From positions 1 to 64,000 of the forward strand of contig CACWSX010000018.1 of NCBI GenBank assembly GCA_902763615.1: a DNA stretch of 64,000 bases. Reading direction: 5' to 3'. Below the pieces are notes generated by a model. It was not told the DNA's origin and made no database searches. It was given only the letters and a program-made list of their open reading frames with translations. This DNA is from an uncultured Prevotellaceae bacterium (GTDB taxonomy: Bacteria > Bacteroidota > Bacteroidia > Bacteroidales > Bacteroidaceae). The translations under genes were made by a program, and so were the position numbers. Shown here piece by piece: positions 16,717-25,900 of the stretch; the first letter of the stretch is position 1; the number at the start of each line of letters is the position of its first letter.

Positions 16717-18837
16717 ATGAAGATTAGTCTCATTAAAACAAAAGGAAAGAAGGAAGTGATCACCCGCTACAGTCTGGAAGAGGTGGCATACGCCATCCAA
16801 AGCGGTTGGCGCCAACATAACGTGACCTATCTGAGAGAGGTGTATCACCTGATGAACAAAGAACGACAGCCAGACGGACAGATACAGACCGACTGGCAAG
16901 GTGGCATCAAACTGGAGCGCATCTGCTTTGCCCAGGAACTCGACAGGTATAGGAACGAGCGACGTATATTGGGCTATAATGGTCTGGTGGTGGTTGAGGT
17001 GAACGACCTGGCAACCTACGAAAAGGCCGTTGAAGTGAGGGATGCTGCGAAGAAGATGCCAGAGACGCTGATGTGTTTTCTGGGCGCATCGGGCAAGTCG
17101 GTGAAGATCGTTTGTAGAGGCGAGTTGTTTGGTGGAGGATTACCCCAGACTGAGGAGGAGATCAGGCAATTCCATCTGAACCTCTATCAGACTGCGAGAC
17201 GGGCGTATGTGAATCAGTTCGGGTTTGAGATAGCGTATCTGGAGCCAAGACTCGACAGGACGGTCTATGTGAGCGCCGACCCTGAGATGGGCTTCAATCC
17301 AGAAGCCCGTCCGTTCTATGCCGACACGAAGGAACATACTGATCCTCAGCCCGTTAACATCTCACGCGAGAGTGACCGGCTGATGCCCGGACGCACCATC
17401 AAGCGCACCTATCGATTGGAATGGCAATTCATCATCGACACCGTGCTGGGCCACTATTTCGAACTGCCCGACGAAGACCGTCTGGAGACGTTGCTGATGC
17501 AGATTGCGACGCTCTGTCTGAAACAGGGCATTCCCCTCGCCTACGCACAAGGCATGACGATGGAGCATCCTGCACTGAATACCGACAAGTTGCTACTGAA
17601 GAAGACCTTCCAGATTGTCTATGCCGTAACCCTGCAGGAGGACTATATGAAGAAGCACAAGATCAAGCCCCTGCAGAGCATCCCCAACGACACGATTCAG
17701 ATGATGAAGACGGAAATCTTCCTGAACGAGAACTTCGAGATGCGCAAGAACCTGATGACGGGCGTGGCCGAATATCGCGAGAAATACTCTGACGATCAGC
17801 GCTTTAAGCCTGTGACCGAGGAGGTGCGCAACGATATGACGATGCGGGCTACGGAACTGGGACTGAAGTCGTGGGACAGAGACGTGAACCGTTTCATCGA
17901 CTCTACCCGCATCGAGCAGTACGACCCCGTAAACACATGGTTGGACAAACTGCCACAATGGAACGGACACGACTATATCGAAGAACTCGCAGCCCGTGTG
18001 CCCACCAGCCAGCCTCATTGGGAGATGTATCTCAGGAAGTGGCTTGTGGGTATGGTGGCACAATGGCGCGAGAGCGATAAACAGTTGACAGGCAATGCGT
18101 TGACACCGCTGCTGATTGGTCGTCAGGGCTGCGGAAAGACGCGTTTCTGCAAAATCCTGTTACCACCAGAACTGCGCGACTATTACAACGACAAGATCAA
18201 CTTCAAGAACGAGTTCGACCTGAACATCGCCCTGACGATGTTTGCACTGATCAACATCGACGAGTTCGACAAGACCACCTCGTCGCAGCAAATCGTGCTG
18301 AAATATTTGTTGTCGTCAGCAGAAGTGAAGTTCCGTCCGCCTTACGGCAAGACCATCAAGCAGTTCAGGCGCTACACCTCGTTTATCGGCACCACCAACC
18401 AGCAGAAGCCGCTGGTGGATCCTACGGGTTCGCGACGTTTCGTCTGCGTGGGCATCACTCCTGGCCAGAACATCGACTTCGAGGACAACCTCTACCACGA
18501 ACAGCTCTTCGCGCAGGTGCTCCACCTATTTAATAATGGGGAGCACTACTGGTTGGACAACGCGGAAATCGCCACACTGATTAAGGAGAACGAGCCTTAT
18601 CAGAAGCTGAACGACCTGGTGGAGATGATCGGAGAGATTTTCCGCAAACCGAAGTCCACAGAGCAGGCCCGCTGGTGGACGCTGCCAGAGATACATGAGT
18701 TCCTGAAGGGCCGCTTCACCAACTACGATCCCAAGACGTCGTATGAGAAACTGGGTCGCGCCCTGAGCAACCAGCAGTTCGATTTCGAGAGCGACCGCAA
18801 GTCATCAGGACATATCTATAAGCTCATGGAGATATAA
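16717..18837 (+). CDS. VirE/BT4734-family P-loop protein (primase-helicase-like)
   Basis: 706 aa from the ATG at 16717, placed after a TATCTTTG box at 16668-16675. The N-terminal ~220 residues resemble the BT4734/VirE N-terminal domain (SLEEVAYAIQSG, GYNGLVVVEVNDL, FLGASGKSVKIVCRG). The C-terminal P-loop domain of the virulence-associated E type has Walker A PLLIGRQGCGKTRFCKILL, Walker B ALINIDEFDKT and a sensor-like SFIGTTNQQKPLVDPTGSRRFVCV. Relatives are common in Bacteroidetes mobile islands and resemble superfamily-3-like replication ATPases, though function is unproven. Here it stands alone next to the iteron region, without the usual HU or DUF4248 neighbours in the window. Confidence 0.85.
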   Translation: MKISLIKTKGKKEVITRYSLEEVAYAIQSGWRQHNVTYLREVYHLMNKERQPDGQIQTDWQGGIKLERICFAQELDRYRNERRILGYNGLVVVEVNDLATYEKAVEVRDAAKKMPETLMCFLGASGKSVKIVCRGELFGGGLPQTEEEIRQFHLNLYQTARRAYVNQFGFEIAYLEPRLDRTVYVSADPEMGFNPEARPFYADTKEHTDPQPVNISRESDRLMPGRTIKRTYRLEWQFIIDTVLGHYFELPDEDRLETLLMQIATLCLKQGIPLAYAQGMTMEHPALNTDKLLLKKTFQIVYAVTLQEDYMKKHKIKPLQSIPNDTIQMMKTEIFLNENFEMRKNLMTGVAEYREKYSDDQRFKPVTEEVRNDMTMRATELGLKSWDRDVNRFIDSTRIEQYDPVNTWLDKLPQWNGHDYIEELAARVPTSQPHWEMYLRKWLVGMVAQWRESDKQLTGNALTPLLIGRQGCGKTRFCKILLPPELRDYYNDKINFKNEFDLNIALTMFALINIDEFDKTTSSQQIVLKYLLSSAEVKFRPPYGKTIKQFRRYTSFIGTTNQQKPLVDPTGSRRFVCVGITPGQNIDFEDNLYHEQLFAQVLHLFNNGEHYWLDNAEIATLIKENEPYQKLNDLVEMIGEIFRKPKSTEQARWWTLPEIHEFLKGRFTNYDPKTSYEKLGRALSNQQFDFESDRKSSGHIYKLMEI

Positions 18838-18858
18838 ACCTACTCTTCTAAAAACAAA

Positions 18859-18892
18859 AAGCTGGCTCCCGATTTGGGAGCCAGCTTTCTTT
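18859..18892. terminator. bidirectional terminator
   Basis: GCTGGCTCCC, loop GATTT, GGGAGCCAGC flanked by A-run and T-run, between convergent genes. Confidence 0.9.
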
Positions 18893-18914
18893 AATATCTG
18901 AGATTATGGTTTTA

Positions 18915-20336
18915 TTACTTTGTGGTGAACCAAGCATCAGGAACGCTCTGGCGCTCGTTCATCCATATCTTATCCTCATCAACAGCGATGATCATAGGAA
19001 TTTCACCTGTCTTCGGGAAAGGAATAACCTGAACGCCTGCGTTACCACCTCTACCATCCACGGTGATAGAAATGTTGTTGCTCTCAGGATTCCAGTCCTT
19101 ATTTTCGATATTGAACTGATCGAGTACAGCGTTATAATCAATCGCAGAACCGATACCCGTATTCATCATTTGATCAAACGGAGTCAGATGCTCGCTCTTG
19201 GTCCATGATGAAGAACCAATGTTAATAGTGAAATCCAAGATACCACCAGCGGCACGGACTACAGCCTCTTGACTTACAACAACGGGACCTTCAGTATTTG
19301 CAAGAGTTTTCTCACCTTTTTCAGGATCAATCTCATAATAATAGGTGGTTTTCTCCGTCTGTGACACGTCGACAACGATGTCATTGAAGTCAAAGTCATC
19401 TGTTGAGCCAAGGTCTTCCACCATATAACGCTTGGTAATGGTTTCAAACACTTCTTTAGGCTCATTGATAGAAAATTTACCATAAACCAAGAAAACCAAA
19501 TCCTCATAGTCATTGTCAGTAGCATCCTCGCAACCGATTATGCACACGTTTTGGCCAGCAGGCACGTTTTTAGGCTTCTCGCAATCATTCAGCGCGAGCA
19601 TCTTCTCCTTCAGCGAGCTGTAAACAGTAGCCTTATTTCCCAATTTATCACCCTCATATTCAGAATAATTTTTCCACGTCTTCAGATAGAAATACACATC
19701 ATTCATCACGGGCAGGCCGCCAAAAGTAACGGCAGGTGCTTCAACCTCATAAGCTTCCTTTTCAATACCGCTTTGACCTGTGCCGGCAAGTGTTAACTCG
19801 TCACCCTTATTCATTCTGTAGCCGAGTTTCTCACCCTTTCTCCAAATCAAGATGTCATCCTCAATGCCGTCAACATGCATCCACAACTGCCAATATTTAC
19901 TTGCATTACCCTGGAAGATGGGAACAATTGTCAATGGCTCACCAGCTACAACCGTCATGTAGAAGGGGTCACCTTTTAAAAAATTGTTTCTACCTGCAGG
20001 AAGTTCTCTAAAGCACCAGTCCAAGATGTCACCCTCAACTATAAAACCTGGAGTCGTTGTTTGAGTGATAGATTCTGCAGTACGCGTTAATGCTCTTGCA
20101 GAGTTTTCCCCAGGAGTAAAACTGTACTTGGGTTGCATCGAAGATAAGTCCCATGACTTATTGGGATCGACAGCACCATACTTCTTAACGAAATTGACTT
20201 CAAACTCTGACCTAGCCTTTTTTGCAGCTTCTTTTGCAAGCCCCTCGCTATCGAAGGCAACGTCCTTTGAACACGACATGAAAGCAGCGCCCATTACGGC
20301 CATACTTCCAAGCACTAATAAATTTCTAAGTTTCAT
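18915..20336 (-). CDS. LruC/DUF4842-domain lipoprotein
   Basis: 473 aa. Lipoprotein signal MKLRNLLVLGSMAVMGAAFMSC. The middle carries a calcium-binding-like acidic segment CEDATDNDYEDLVFLVYGK and the C-terminal LruC/DUF4842 domain has the diagnostic DLGSTDDFDFNDIVVDV and ITVDGRGGNAGVQVIPFP. Such proteins are surface lipoproteins of Bacteroidales; the name comes from a Leptospira homologue. No binding partner is evident. It is transcribed alone toward the shared terminator. A -7-like TAATTTTG lies at 20395-20388 without a clear -33 element. Confidence 0.88.
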   Translation of the reverse strand: MKLRNLLVLGSMAVMGAAFMSCSKDVAFDSEGLAKEAAKKARSEFEVNFVKKYGAVDPNKSWDLSSMQPKYSFTPGENSARALTRTAESITQTTTPGFIVEGDILDWCFRELPAGRNNFLKGDPFYMTVVAGEPLTIVPIFQGNASKYWQLWMHVDGIEDDILIWRKGEKLGYRMNKGDELTLAGTGQSGIEKEAYEVEAPAVTFGGLPVMNDVYFYLKTWKNYSEYEGDKLGNKATVYSSLKEKMLALNDCEKPKNVPAGQNVCIIGCEDATDNDYEDLVFLVYGKFSINEPKEVFETITKRYMVEDLGSTDDFDFNDIVVDVSQTEKTTYYYEIDPEKGEKTLANTEGPVVVSQEAVVRAAGGILDFTINIGSSSWTKSEHLTPFDQMMNTGIGSAIDYNAVLDQFNIENKDWNPESNNISITVDGRGGNAGVQVIPFPKTGEIPMIIAVDEDKIWMNERQSVPDAWFTTK

Positions 20337-20490
20337 AATGTAGAAAAGATGTTTAATAAAAATGGTTTATTAATTTGTTTGCGGGCACAAAATTACCGAT
20401 AATTCACGAAAAACACGAGAAAAACGATAATTATTATTGTAAAATTAACACTTTTTAGATTTTGATCAGGTTAACTAGAATGCATAAGCA

Positions 20491-20670
20491 TCACGGATTG
20501 TACATATCTTTGCAATAAAAAGCCATGATATCATCAAGCATGCGCTTGGCCTCGACAGCAGGGCTGTCAGGGTCAAGCGCAATCGCCTGGATATAGTGGT
20601 TAATGGCCTCGTGCCACAATCCGCGCTTACGAGCCTCATTACCAAGCTGATAGTATTCTTCAGCCGTCAT
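20491..20670 (-). CDS. small TPR protein (59 aa)
   Basis: Reads [20 protein letters not shown] and continues [21 protein letters not shown], i.e. one tetratricopeptide repeat with the W/LG/Y/A/F/A/P pattern, plus a short capping helix. The start ATG overlaps the folD stop (ATGA), showing translational coupling. Probably cytoplasmic and acting through protein contacts. Function unknown. Confidence 0.85.
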   Translation of the reverse strand: MTAEEYYQLGNEARKRGLWHEAINHYIQAIALDPDSPAVEAKRMLDDIMAFYCKDMYNP

Positions 20671-21545
20671 TTGTAATATTCCTTTTTACCAGCGGCGAGG
20701 GTATTCTTCATCAGCGAACAGATGGTCATCGGTCCTACACCACCAGGAACGGGTGTGATAAATGCGCACTTGGGTGCCACCTCGTCGAACTTCACGTCAC
20801 CATTCAGACGGAAGCCGCTCTTTTTAGAAGTATCGGGCACGCGCGTAGTACCTACATCTATAATGACAGCCCCCTCCTTCACCATATCGGCTGTGACGAA
20901 ATCTGGCTGACCAATGGCAGCGATGATGATGTCGGCCTGACGGCACTCCTCCTTCAAAGTCATTGAGCGTGAGTGACATACGGTGACAGTAGCATCGCCA
21001 TACTGCTTCTGCATCATGAGCTGGGCCATCGGCTTACCAACGATGTTTGAACGACCCAGGATGACGCACTTCTTACCGCTGGTCTCAATCTTGTAACGCT
21101 TCAGCAGGGTGATGATACCCAGAGGCGTAGCAGAAATGAAACAAGGCAGACCAATCGCCATACGACCCACGTTGATGGGATGGAAACCGTCGACATCCTT
21201 GCGGTAGTCGATAGCCTCGATGATCTTCTGCTCGTCGATATGCTTGGGCAGGGGAAGCTGCACGATAAAGCCATCGACATCGTCGTCCTTGTTCAGTTTG
21301 TCGACACAAGCCAGCAACTCGGCCTCTGTGATGTCGTCCTCAAAACGAATCAGTGTGCTCTTGAAGCCACAAGCCTCGCAAGCCAGCACCTTATTTTTAA
21401 CATATGTCTCTGAACCACCATCATGCCCCACGAGCACAGCTGCCAAATGGGGCTGCTTGCCACCCTTGGCCATGATTTCTTTTACCTCTTCGGCAATCTC
21501 AGCCTTAATGGCTGTTGCCGTTGCTTTTCCATCAATTAACTGCAT
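20667..21545 (-). CDS. folD: methylenetetrahydrofolate dehydrogenase/cyclohydrolase
   Basis: 292 aa, starting [10 protein letters not shown] at ATG 21545 (a TTG directly upstream is less likely). Interconverts 5,10-methylene-THF and 10-formyl-THF using NADP. The motifs [23 protein letters not shown] and [10 protein letters not shown], and the dinucleotide-binding [14 protein letters not shown], are present. It sits between ffh and the small TPR gene. The 24-base interval from ffh is a degenerate heptamer repeat. Confidence 0.96.
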   Translation of the reverse strand: MQLIDGKATATAIKAEIAEEVKEIMAKGGKQPHLAAVLVGHDGGSETYVKNKVLACEACGFKSTLIRFEDDITEAELLACVDKLNKDDDVDGFIVQLPLPKHIDEQKIIEAIDYRKDVDGFHPINVGRMAIGLPCFISATPLGIITLLKRYKIETSGKKCVILGRSNIVGKPMAQLMMQKQYGDATVTVCHSRSMTLKEECRQADIIIAAIGQPDFVTADMVKEGAVIIDVGTTRVPDTSKKSGFRLNGDVKFDEVAPKCAFITPVPGGVGPMTICSLMKNTLAAGKKEYYK

Positions 21546-21572
21546 CAATTCTCAAATTTCAATTTTCACTTA
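21546..21572 (-). repeat. degenerate heptamer block at ffh/folD junction
   Basis: From the ffh stop TAA the minus strand reads GTGAAAA, TTGAAAT, TTGAGAA, TTG and then the folD ATG. Confidence 0.65.
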
Positions 21573-22919
21573 AAAAGGCTTTCCGCCCTTCATTTTCATG
21601 GCTGCGGCCATCTGAGCCATACGGCTACTACCCATACCGCTGACCATCTTCATCATCTTACGTGTCTGGTCGAACTGCTTCATCAAGCGGTTCACGTCCT
21701 CGAGTTTCGTGCCAGAGCCCTTGGCGATACGCAGCTTGCGACTCTGGTTGATGATATCGGGATTGGCGCGCTCCTTGGGTGTCATCGAATTAATGATGGC
21801 CTCAATGCCCTTGAAGGCATTGTCGTCGATATCGAGATCCTTGATCTGCTTGCCCACGCCAGGAATCATCGAGGCGAGGTCCTTGATGTTACCCATCTTC
21901 TTGATCTGCTGGATCTGACCCATGAAGTCGTCGAAGTCGAACTTGTTCTTGCGGATCTTCTTCTCCAGACGCTTGGCCTCTTCCTCATCGAACTGCTGTT
22001 GGGCACGCTCCACGAGAGAGACGACGTCGCCCATACCCAGGATACGATCAGCCATACGTTCTGGATGGAACACGTCGATGGCCTCCATCTTCTCGCCTGT
22101 ACCCACAAACTTGATGGGTTTGGTGACGACGGTACGGATAGAGAGGGCAGCACCACCACGGGTGTCACCATCGAGCTTGGTAAGTACCACACCATCGAAG
22201 TCGAGACGATCGTTGAACTCCTTGGCCGTATTCACAGCATCCTGACCCGTCATCGAGTCGACCACGAACAGCGTCTCGTCAGGATTGATGGCCTGCTTCA
22301 GGTTGGAAATCTCGTTCATCATCTCCTCATCGACAGCCAGACGACCTGCGGTATCGACGATGACGACATTATAACTCTCCTGCTTGGCCTTGCGGATGGC
22401 GTTCTGCGCAATCTCAACCACATTATTGTTGCCTTCTTCGGTATAGACATCCACACCAACTGAAGCACCCACCACCTTCAACTGTTCGATAGCTGCAGGA
22501 CGATAGACGTCGCAAGCTACCAGCAGCGGCTTCTTGTGCTGGCGCGTCTTGAGCATGTTGGCGAGTTTTCCGCTGAAGGTCGTTTTACCAGAACCCTGCA
22601 GACCAGACATCAGGATGATGGCAGGACGATTCTCGAGTTTCAGCTCTGAGGCCTTGCCACCCATCAGGTCCGTCAGTTCATCGTGGACGATCTTCACCAT
22701 CAACTGGCTGGGTTTCACGGCAGTAAGCACGTTCATACCCATTGCCTTCTGCTTCACGGTATCAGTAAAGGTCTTGGCAACCTTATAGTTAACGTCGGCA
22801 TCCAACAGGGCGCGACGCACGTCTTTCAAGGTTTCGGCAACGTTAATCTCGGTGATTTTGCCTTCACCTTTCAGTATCTTAAACGATCTTTCTAATCTCT
22901 CAGATAAATTCTCAAACAT
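21570..22919 (-). CDS. ffh: signal recognition particle protein Ffh
   Basis: 449 aa from MFENLSERLERSF (upstream in-frame codons to 22973 overlap the promoter). SRP54 GTPase that binds 4.5S RNA and signal sequences and targets ribosomes to FtsY/SecYEG. N-domain, then G-domain with GLQGSGKTTFSGKLA, DVYRPAAIEQL, DTAGRL and TKLDGD. The Met-rich M domain contains GSGTKLEDVNRLMKQFDQTRKMMKMVSGMG. First gene of ffh-folD-TPR. Confidence 0.97.
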   Translation of the reverse strand: MFENLSERLERSFKILKGEGKITEINVAETLKDVRRALLDADVNYKVAKTFTDTVKQKAMGMNVLTAVKPSQLMVKIVHDELTDLMGGKASELKLENRPAIILMSGLQGSGKTTFSGKLANMLKTRQHKKPLLVACDVYRPAAIEQLKVVGASVGVDVYTEEGNNNVVEIAQNAIRKAKQESYNVVIVDTAGRLAVDEEMMNEISNLKQAINPDETLFVVDSMTGQDAVNTAKEFNDRLDFDGVVLTKLDGDTRGGAALSIRTVVTKPIKFVGTGEKMEAIDVFHPERMADRILGMGDVVSLVERAQQQFDEEEAKRLEKKIRKNKFDFDDFMGQIQQIKKMGNIKDLASMIPGVGKQIKDLDIDDNAFKGIEAIINSMTPKERANPDIINQSRKLRIAKGSGTKLEDVNRLMKQFDQTRKMMKMVSGMGSSRMAQMAAAMKMKGGKPF

Positions 22920-22943
22920 ATCTTCTATATTTAATTTAGGGTG

Positions 22944-22974
22944 CAAAGGTACACAAAAAAGCCGAAAGTACAAA
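22944..22974 (-). promoter_or_regulatory. ffh promoter nested in upstream terminator
   Basis: Minus strand TTTG (22974-22971) lies in the loop of the terminator of the preceding gene. A 19 bp spacer made of the 3' stem and T-run leads to TACCTTTG (22951-22944). Confidence 0.85.
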
Positions 22975-22992
22975 ACTACTTCCGGCTTTTTT
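22955..22992 (-). terminator. terminator of the BspA-like operon
   Basis: Minus strand AAAAAAGCCGGAAGTA, loop GTTTTG, TACTTTCGGCTTTTTT. The loop and 3' arm double as the ffh promoter -33 element and spacer. Confidence 0.88.
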
Positions 22993-22998
22993 TAATTA

Positions 22999-25900
22999 TT
23001 ACTTCACAACGACCTTGCGACCGTTAACGATGTAGACACCCTTGGGCAATGCATCGAGAGACGTTACCCTTCTCTTTATCAGCGTTCCACTGAGCGAATA
23101 GACATCATATAGCTGTTCTTCACCAACGAGACTGTTGATACCTGATGCTGAACTCTCCCAACTTATACTGTATATCTTAAGCTGGCCATCAGAATCTGCC
23201 CTTGTCCGAGCGTTACCATTGGATCCACCAGCATAGATATAAATATACGTAGGACGATCCACAGAATACGGAATAGCAAGAGTCGACTTGCTTAACATGG
23301 TCATCTGTATCGGCAGGCCGTTACCAACCTTCACCATCAGTGTCATGCCACCCAAAGTTTCAGCCTCAACTTTCACAATACCGCTGCCTTGCTGGACCAT
23401 GATCATAATACCCGTGAACATTCCCTTAAAGTCATTTCCAAACGGATCATCGATTTCAAAGGCATTATCAGAACTGGGCTTTGTCACCACAAGACATCCT
23501 TCTGCGGAATTATACCCGCCATTCTCAGGAGCAATGCTGTAGTAGACGTTGCCAATCACCGATCCGTCGAGGTTGGTCTTCTCGTCTATCTCGCTATTAC
23601 CGCTGCCATAGTCCTTGCCACCTTTCTCGTCAGGCACAATGGCCTCCCTAAGCGTGAAGTAGCCACCATAGAACATATTCCCGACAAACTTAGCGGCATA
23701 ATTGTCCTTATATTGGTCTGGTACATTAAGTTTTACAGGATTATCAGCTGTACCTACACCTTCAAAGAACTTTTTGTTTATGCTTACAGGGATGTCGCCA
23801 GTAAAGTTTATTGTTTTAAGATTTTTACAACCCTCAAAGGCAAGATCACACTCTGTTTTTTCGCTACTTACAAACTTTTCTCCAAAAGTTATGGTTTCAA
23901 GACTCTTACAATCCTTAAACAACGAATTCATATATCTAACGCCTTTCGTATCAATATTTCCGAATTTGATTTCAGTCAGATTCTCACAACCTTCGAACAT
24001 TGCGTACATATTGTACAAATCCTCAGGATAAAAATTACTCAAATCAATCGTTTTCAAGCTTCTACAATTTACAAACATTCCATGTAATAAACCCACTTTA
24101 CTCACATCAAAGGAACTTAAGTCAATACTTTCCAACGCCCAACAATTAGCAAACATACATAACATATATGTTACTTCACTTGTATTAAGATTTTCTATTC
24201 CCTGTATGTCTGTTAAATAATGACAATCATCAAACCAGCGATGAGTGAATGTTGGTCGCGCATTTGCAAATGACTTGTCAAAAACGGCCTTCTTAATATC
24301 ACGTGCATGCTCTTTATACCAAACAGGATCCACATTTGATTCTTCTGGCAAGTCGTATGTGGTGCCTTGTCTGCTACTCCTCTGGTCATCACAATAGAAT
24401 GTCAGTGTGCCGTTGTTGTAAACCACATACGACTCACCATCACCAGCAGGAGGATTGTCGCCACTCAGCTTAAAGTAGCCGCCGAAGAACATATTGCCAT
24501 CAAACTTAGCAGCATAATGGTCACGATACTGGTCAGGCACTTCGAGCGTGACAGGAGCATTGGCAGTGCCAACGCCCTCGAAAAACTTACTGTTGATGCT
24601 ATAGGGGATATCACCCGTATAAGCGACGGTTTTCAGGCTACTGCAGCCAGTAAAATTGCGACATTCAAGATCCTCTGATGAAACAAAACCATTTCCAAGA
24701 GTAAGCTTTGAAAGGTTTTTGCATCCAGAGAACATAAATCTCATTTTCGTCACATTGCCAGTATTAAACTTGCTCACATCAAGACTCGTCAGGCTACTGC
24801 AATCATAGAACATTGCGTTCATACTTGTCACACTACTGGTGTTGAAATTGCTCACATCAATGCTAGTCAGACTACTGCAACCATCGAACAAATAGCTCAT
24901 ATTCGTAACATTGCCAGTATTAAACTTGCTCACATCAAGACTCGTCAGGCTACTGCAATCATAGAACATTCCGTTCATATCTGTCACATTGCTGGTATTG
25001 AAATGGCTCACATCAAGACTTGTTAGGCCACTGCAACCATCGAACATTGAGTTCATAACTGTCACATTGCTGGTATTGAAATTGCTCACATCAAGACTCG
25101 TCAAGCCACTACAACCATAGAACATCTGCCCAATATTTGTTACATTGCTGGTATTGAAGTTGCTCACGTCAAGATTCGTCAAGCCACTGCAATGATAGAA
25201 CATTGCGTTCATATCTGTCACATTGCTGGTATTCAAATACGCAATGCCCTCAATATCCGTCATGGCACTACACTTATAAAACCAAGAAGCAGTTGTCTTT
25301 GGTCTTGCATTTGCAAACGAAGAATTAAATACAGCCTTATTTATAGATTCTCTATTTTCAAGCCAAGCTGGTCCTTTTGTATATTTGTTTATATCATACT
25401 TTTGACCTAAATCATACACCGTCCCCTGCCTACTGCTCCTCTTATTATCACAATAGAATGTCAGCGTGCCGTTGTTGTAAACCACATATGGCTCACCATC
25501 ACCAGCAGGAGTATCGCCACTCAACTTAAAGTAGCCACCGAAGAACTTATTGCCATCAAACTTAGCCTGAAAATTTGTCTTATATGCATCAGGAACATGA
25601 AGTGTGGCAGGAGTCTTTTCGCTACCCACACCAACAAAGAAAGTAGATTTCATTTGGGATGGAATATCCCCTGTAAAAATCACAGTGTTCAATTTTCCAC
25701 AATTATAAAAAACACTTTGATTTGTTACAGACTCGCTTGTTGTGAAGGAGCTTCCAAAAGTGAGACTCACAAGATTGCTACAACCATTAAACATCTGACT
25801 CATGCTCCAGACATTTGAAGTATTGAAACTACTTAAGTCAAGGTTCGTCAGACCGCTGCACCCAAAAAACAATCCGCCAATAGGTCCAACATTCGATGTA

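Noticed and set aside
24730..25270. Regular repeats resembling a CRISPR array
   Set aside because: They are 78-bp coding repeats (26 codons) without spacers, translating to DUF285 units.
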